A DNA stretch of 29,127 bases from Zygnema cylindricum. Its lineage: Eukaryota; Streptophyta; Zygnematophyceae; Zygnematales; Zygnemataceae. A program made the position numbers and the translations under genes. Position 1 is the stretch's first letter; the number at the start of each line of letters is the position of its first letter. The notes under the pieces are model-generated. The model was not told where the DNA came from and searched no databases. It saw nothing but the letters and a program-made list of their open reading frames with translations. The DNA lies in the NCBI GenBank assembly GCA_037447655.1, contig JBBHKE010001783.1, positions 1 through 29,127 on the forward strand, written 5' to 3'. Of the stretch, positions 28,809 through 29,127 are shown in pieces.

Positions 28809-29127
28809 ATGGCGTCCAATAATCCTACTCCTATAGGTTATGGGCCAAACCATGCAACTTCCAATAATATTCAGAAGTTCGATTGTTCAAATTTCTATGA
28901 TTGGTCATTTTCTGCCATGCATCTTTTTAAGTTAGAGAAAATTTGGGATTTTTTCACTGGCACATCTAAACCACCAGTCATTAATACTACAGATGACGCC
29001 GCGACCAAAACAACAAAAACTCAAGAAATCGCGGAATGGAAAGTCAAGGATGACAACGCTCACGCGCGCCTAGTAATGGCACTAACGACAGAAAAAACGC
29101 GACTCATTCGAGGCCCCCTCACGTCGG
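28809..29127 (+). CDS. Copia Gag, N-terminal part, runs off the window
   Basis: Open for 106 codons to the window end with no stop. The start MASNNPTPIGYGPN is followed by FDCSNFYDWSFSAMHLFKLE, the substrate-like GSNFxxW block at the N-terminus of copia gag proteins (DUF4219-like), then KIWDFFTGT, and at the end AEWKVKDDNAHARLVMAL, typical of the gag capsid start (UBN2-type). ATG 28809 is the first in frame after the TATA box. The reading frame is intact, so this may be a functional element; the rest is outside the window. The family differs from E1/EA/EB/E2/EC in sequence and LTR. Confidence 0.85.
   Translation, partial: MASNNPTPIGYGPNHATSNNIQKFDCSNFYDWSFSAMHLFKLEKIWDFFTGTSKPPVINTTDDAATKTTKTQEIAEWKVKDDNAHARLVMALTTEKTRLIRGPLTS
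28836..28846 (+). promoter_or_regulatory. Probable half-tRNA primer binding site
   Basis: GGTTATGGGCC is identical to the first 11 nt of the EC primer site. As in EC it lies a short distance (27 nt) after the gag ATG. Confidence 0.6.

Larger units (their letters stand above)
28356..28835 (+). repeat. Probable 5' LTR of another copia element (boundaries tentative)
   Basis: The right limit is set by the primer-site match at 28836. The left limit TGTTAAGG at 28356 is a guess from the usual TGTT start. Inside are three 63-65-bp units with hairpin arms and a TATA box (TATAAAA, 28728-28734) about 80 nt before the gag ATG. The right end reads CTATA rather than the usual CA. A matching 3' LTR would lie outside the window. 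Confidence 0.5.

Overview
The window is intergenic, repeat-rich nuclear DNA from a eukaryote, most likely a land plant or a streptophyte relative. The organism is inferred only from plant-like Ty1/copia polyproteins, a plant-type initiator tRNA-Met primer site, G-box motifs in the LTRs and the decay pattern. I cannot name a species, and a seedless plant is only a guess. I find no convincing intact host gene.

Layout. 1-3277: 3' half of a decayed + strand copia element (E1) ending in a 1.04-kb LTR. 3278-4377: unique DNA with a degenerate ~60-bp tandem repeat. 4378-8159: - strand copia element (EA) bounded by a CAGGC target duplication, with a large internal deletion that fuses part of its 5' LTR to pol. 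8165-14153: a separate, older element that reads, through many stops and frameshifts, as gag with zinc knuckle, aspartic protease, a C5 cytosine DNA methyltransferase and the start of a reverse transcriptase. It is cut off at 14154 by the next copia LTR. 14154-15930: 3' part of a - strand copia element (EB), joined back to back at about 15931 to a + strand copia element (E2, 15931-20179) that starts at protease. 20199-24566: a complete, young copia element (EC) with a TACCG target duplication, two nearly identical 1.19-kb LTRs and one 660-codon ORF made of gag plus a condensed, inactive pol remnant. 24572-28350: AT-rich DNA with two related foldback elements, a pair of dispersed direct repeats, a ~41-bp minisatellite and a GA microsatellite. 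28356-29127: probable 5' LTR and start of gag of another, intact-looking copia element running off the window.

How the parts work together. The copia elements E1, EA, EB, E2 and EC are one clade: they share the 13-nt polypurine tract, LTR starts of the TGT-GAAAT/TGTTGG type, an LTR-internal tRNA-like (Pol III box-like) antisense module, and an ATG about 20 nt before the LTR end. In EC that ATG opens gag, which then reads straight through the primer binding site. EC lacks integrase core, RT active site and recognisable protease, so it must have moved with enzymes supplied in trans. The most notable feature is the retroelement-borne DNA methyltransferase at about 12.4-13.5 kb.
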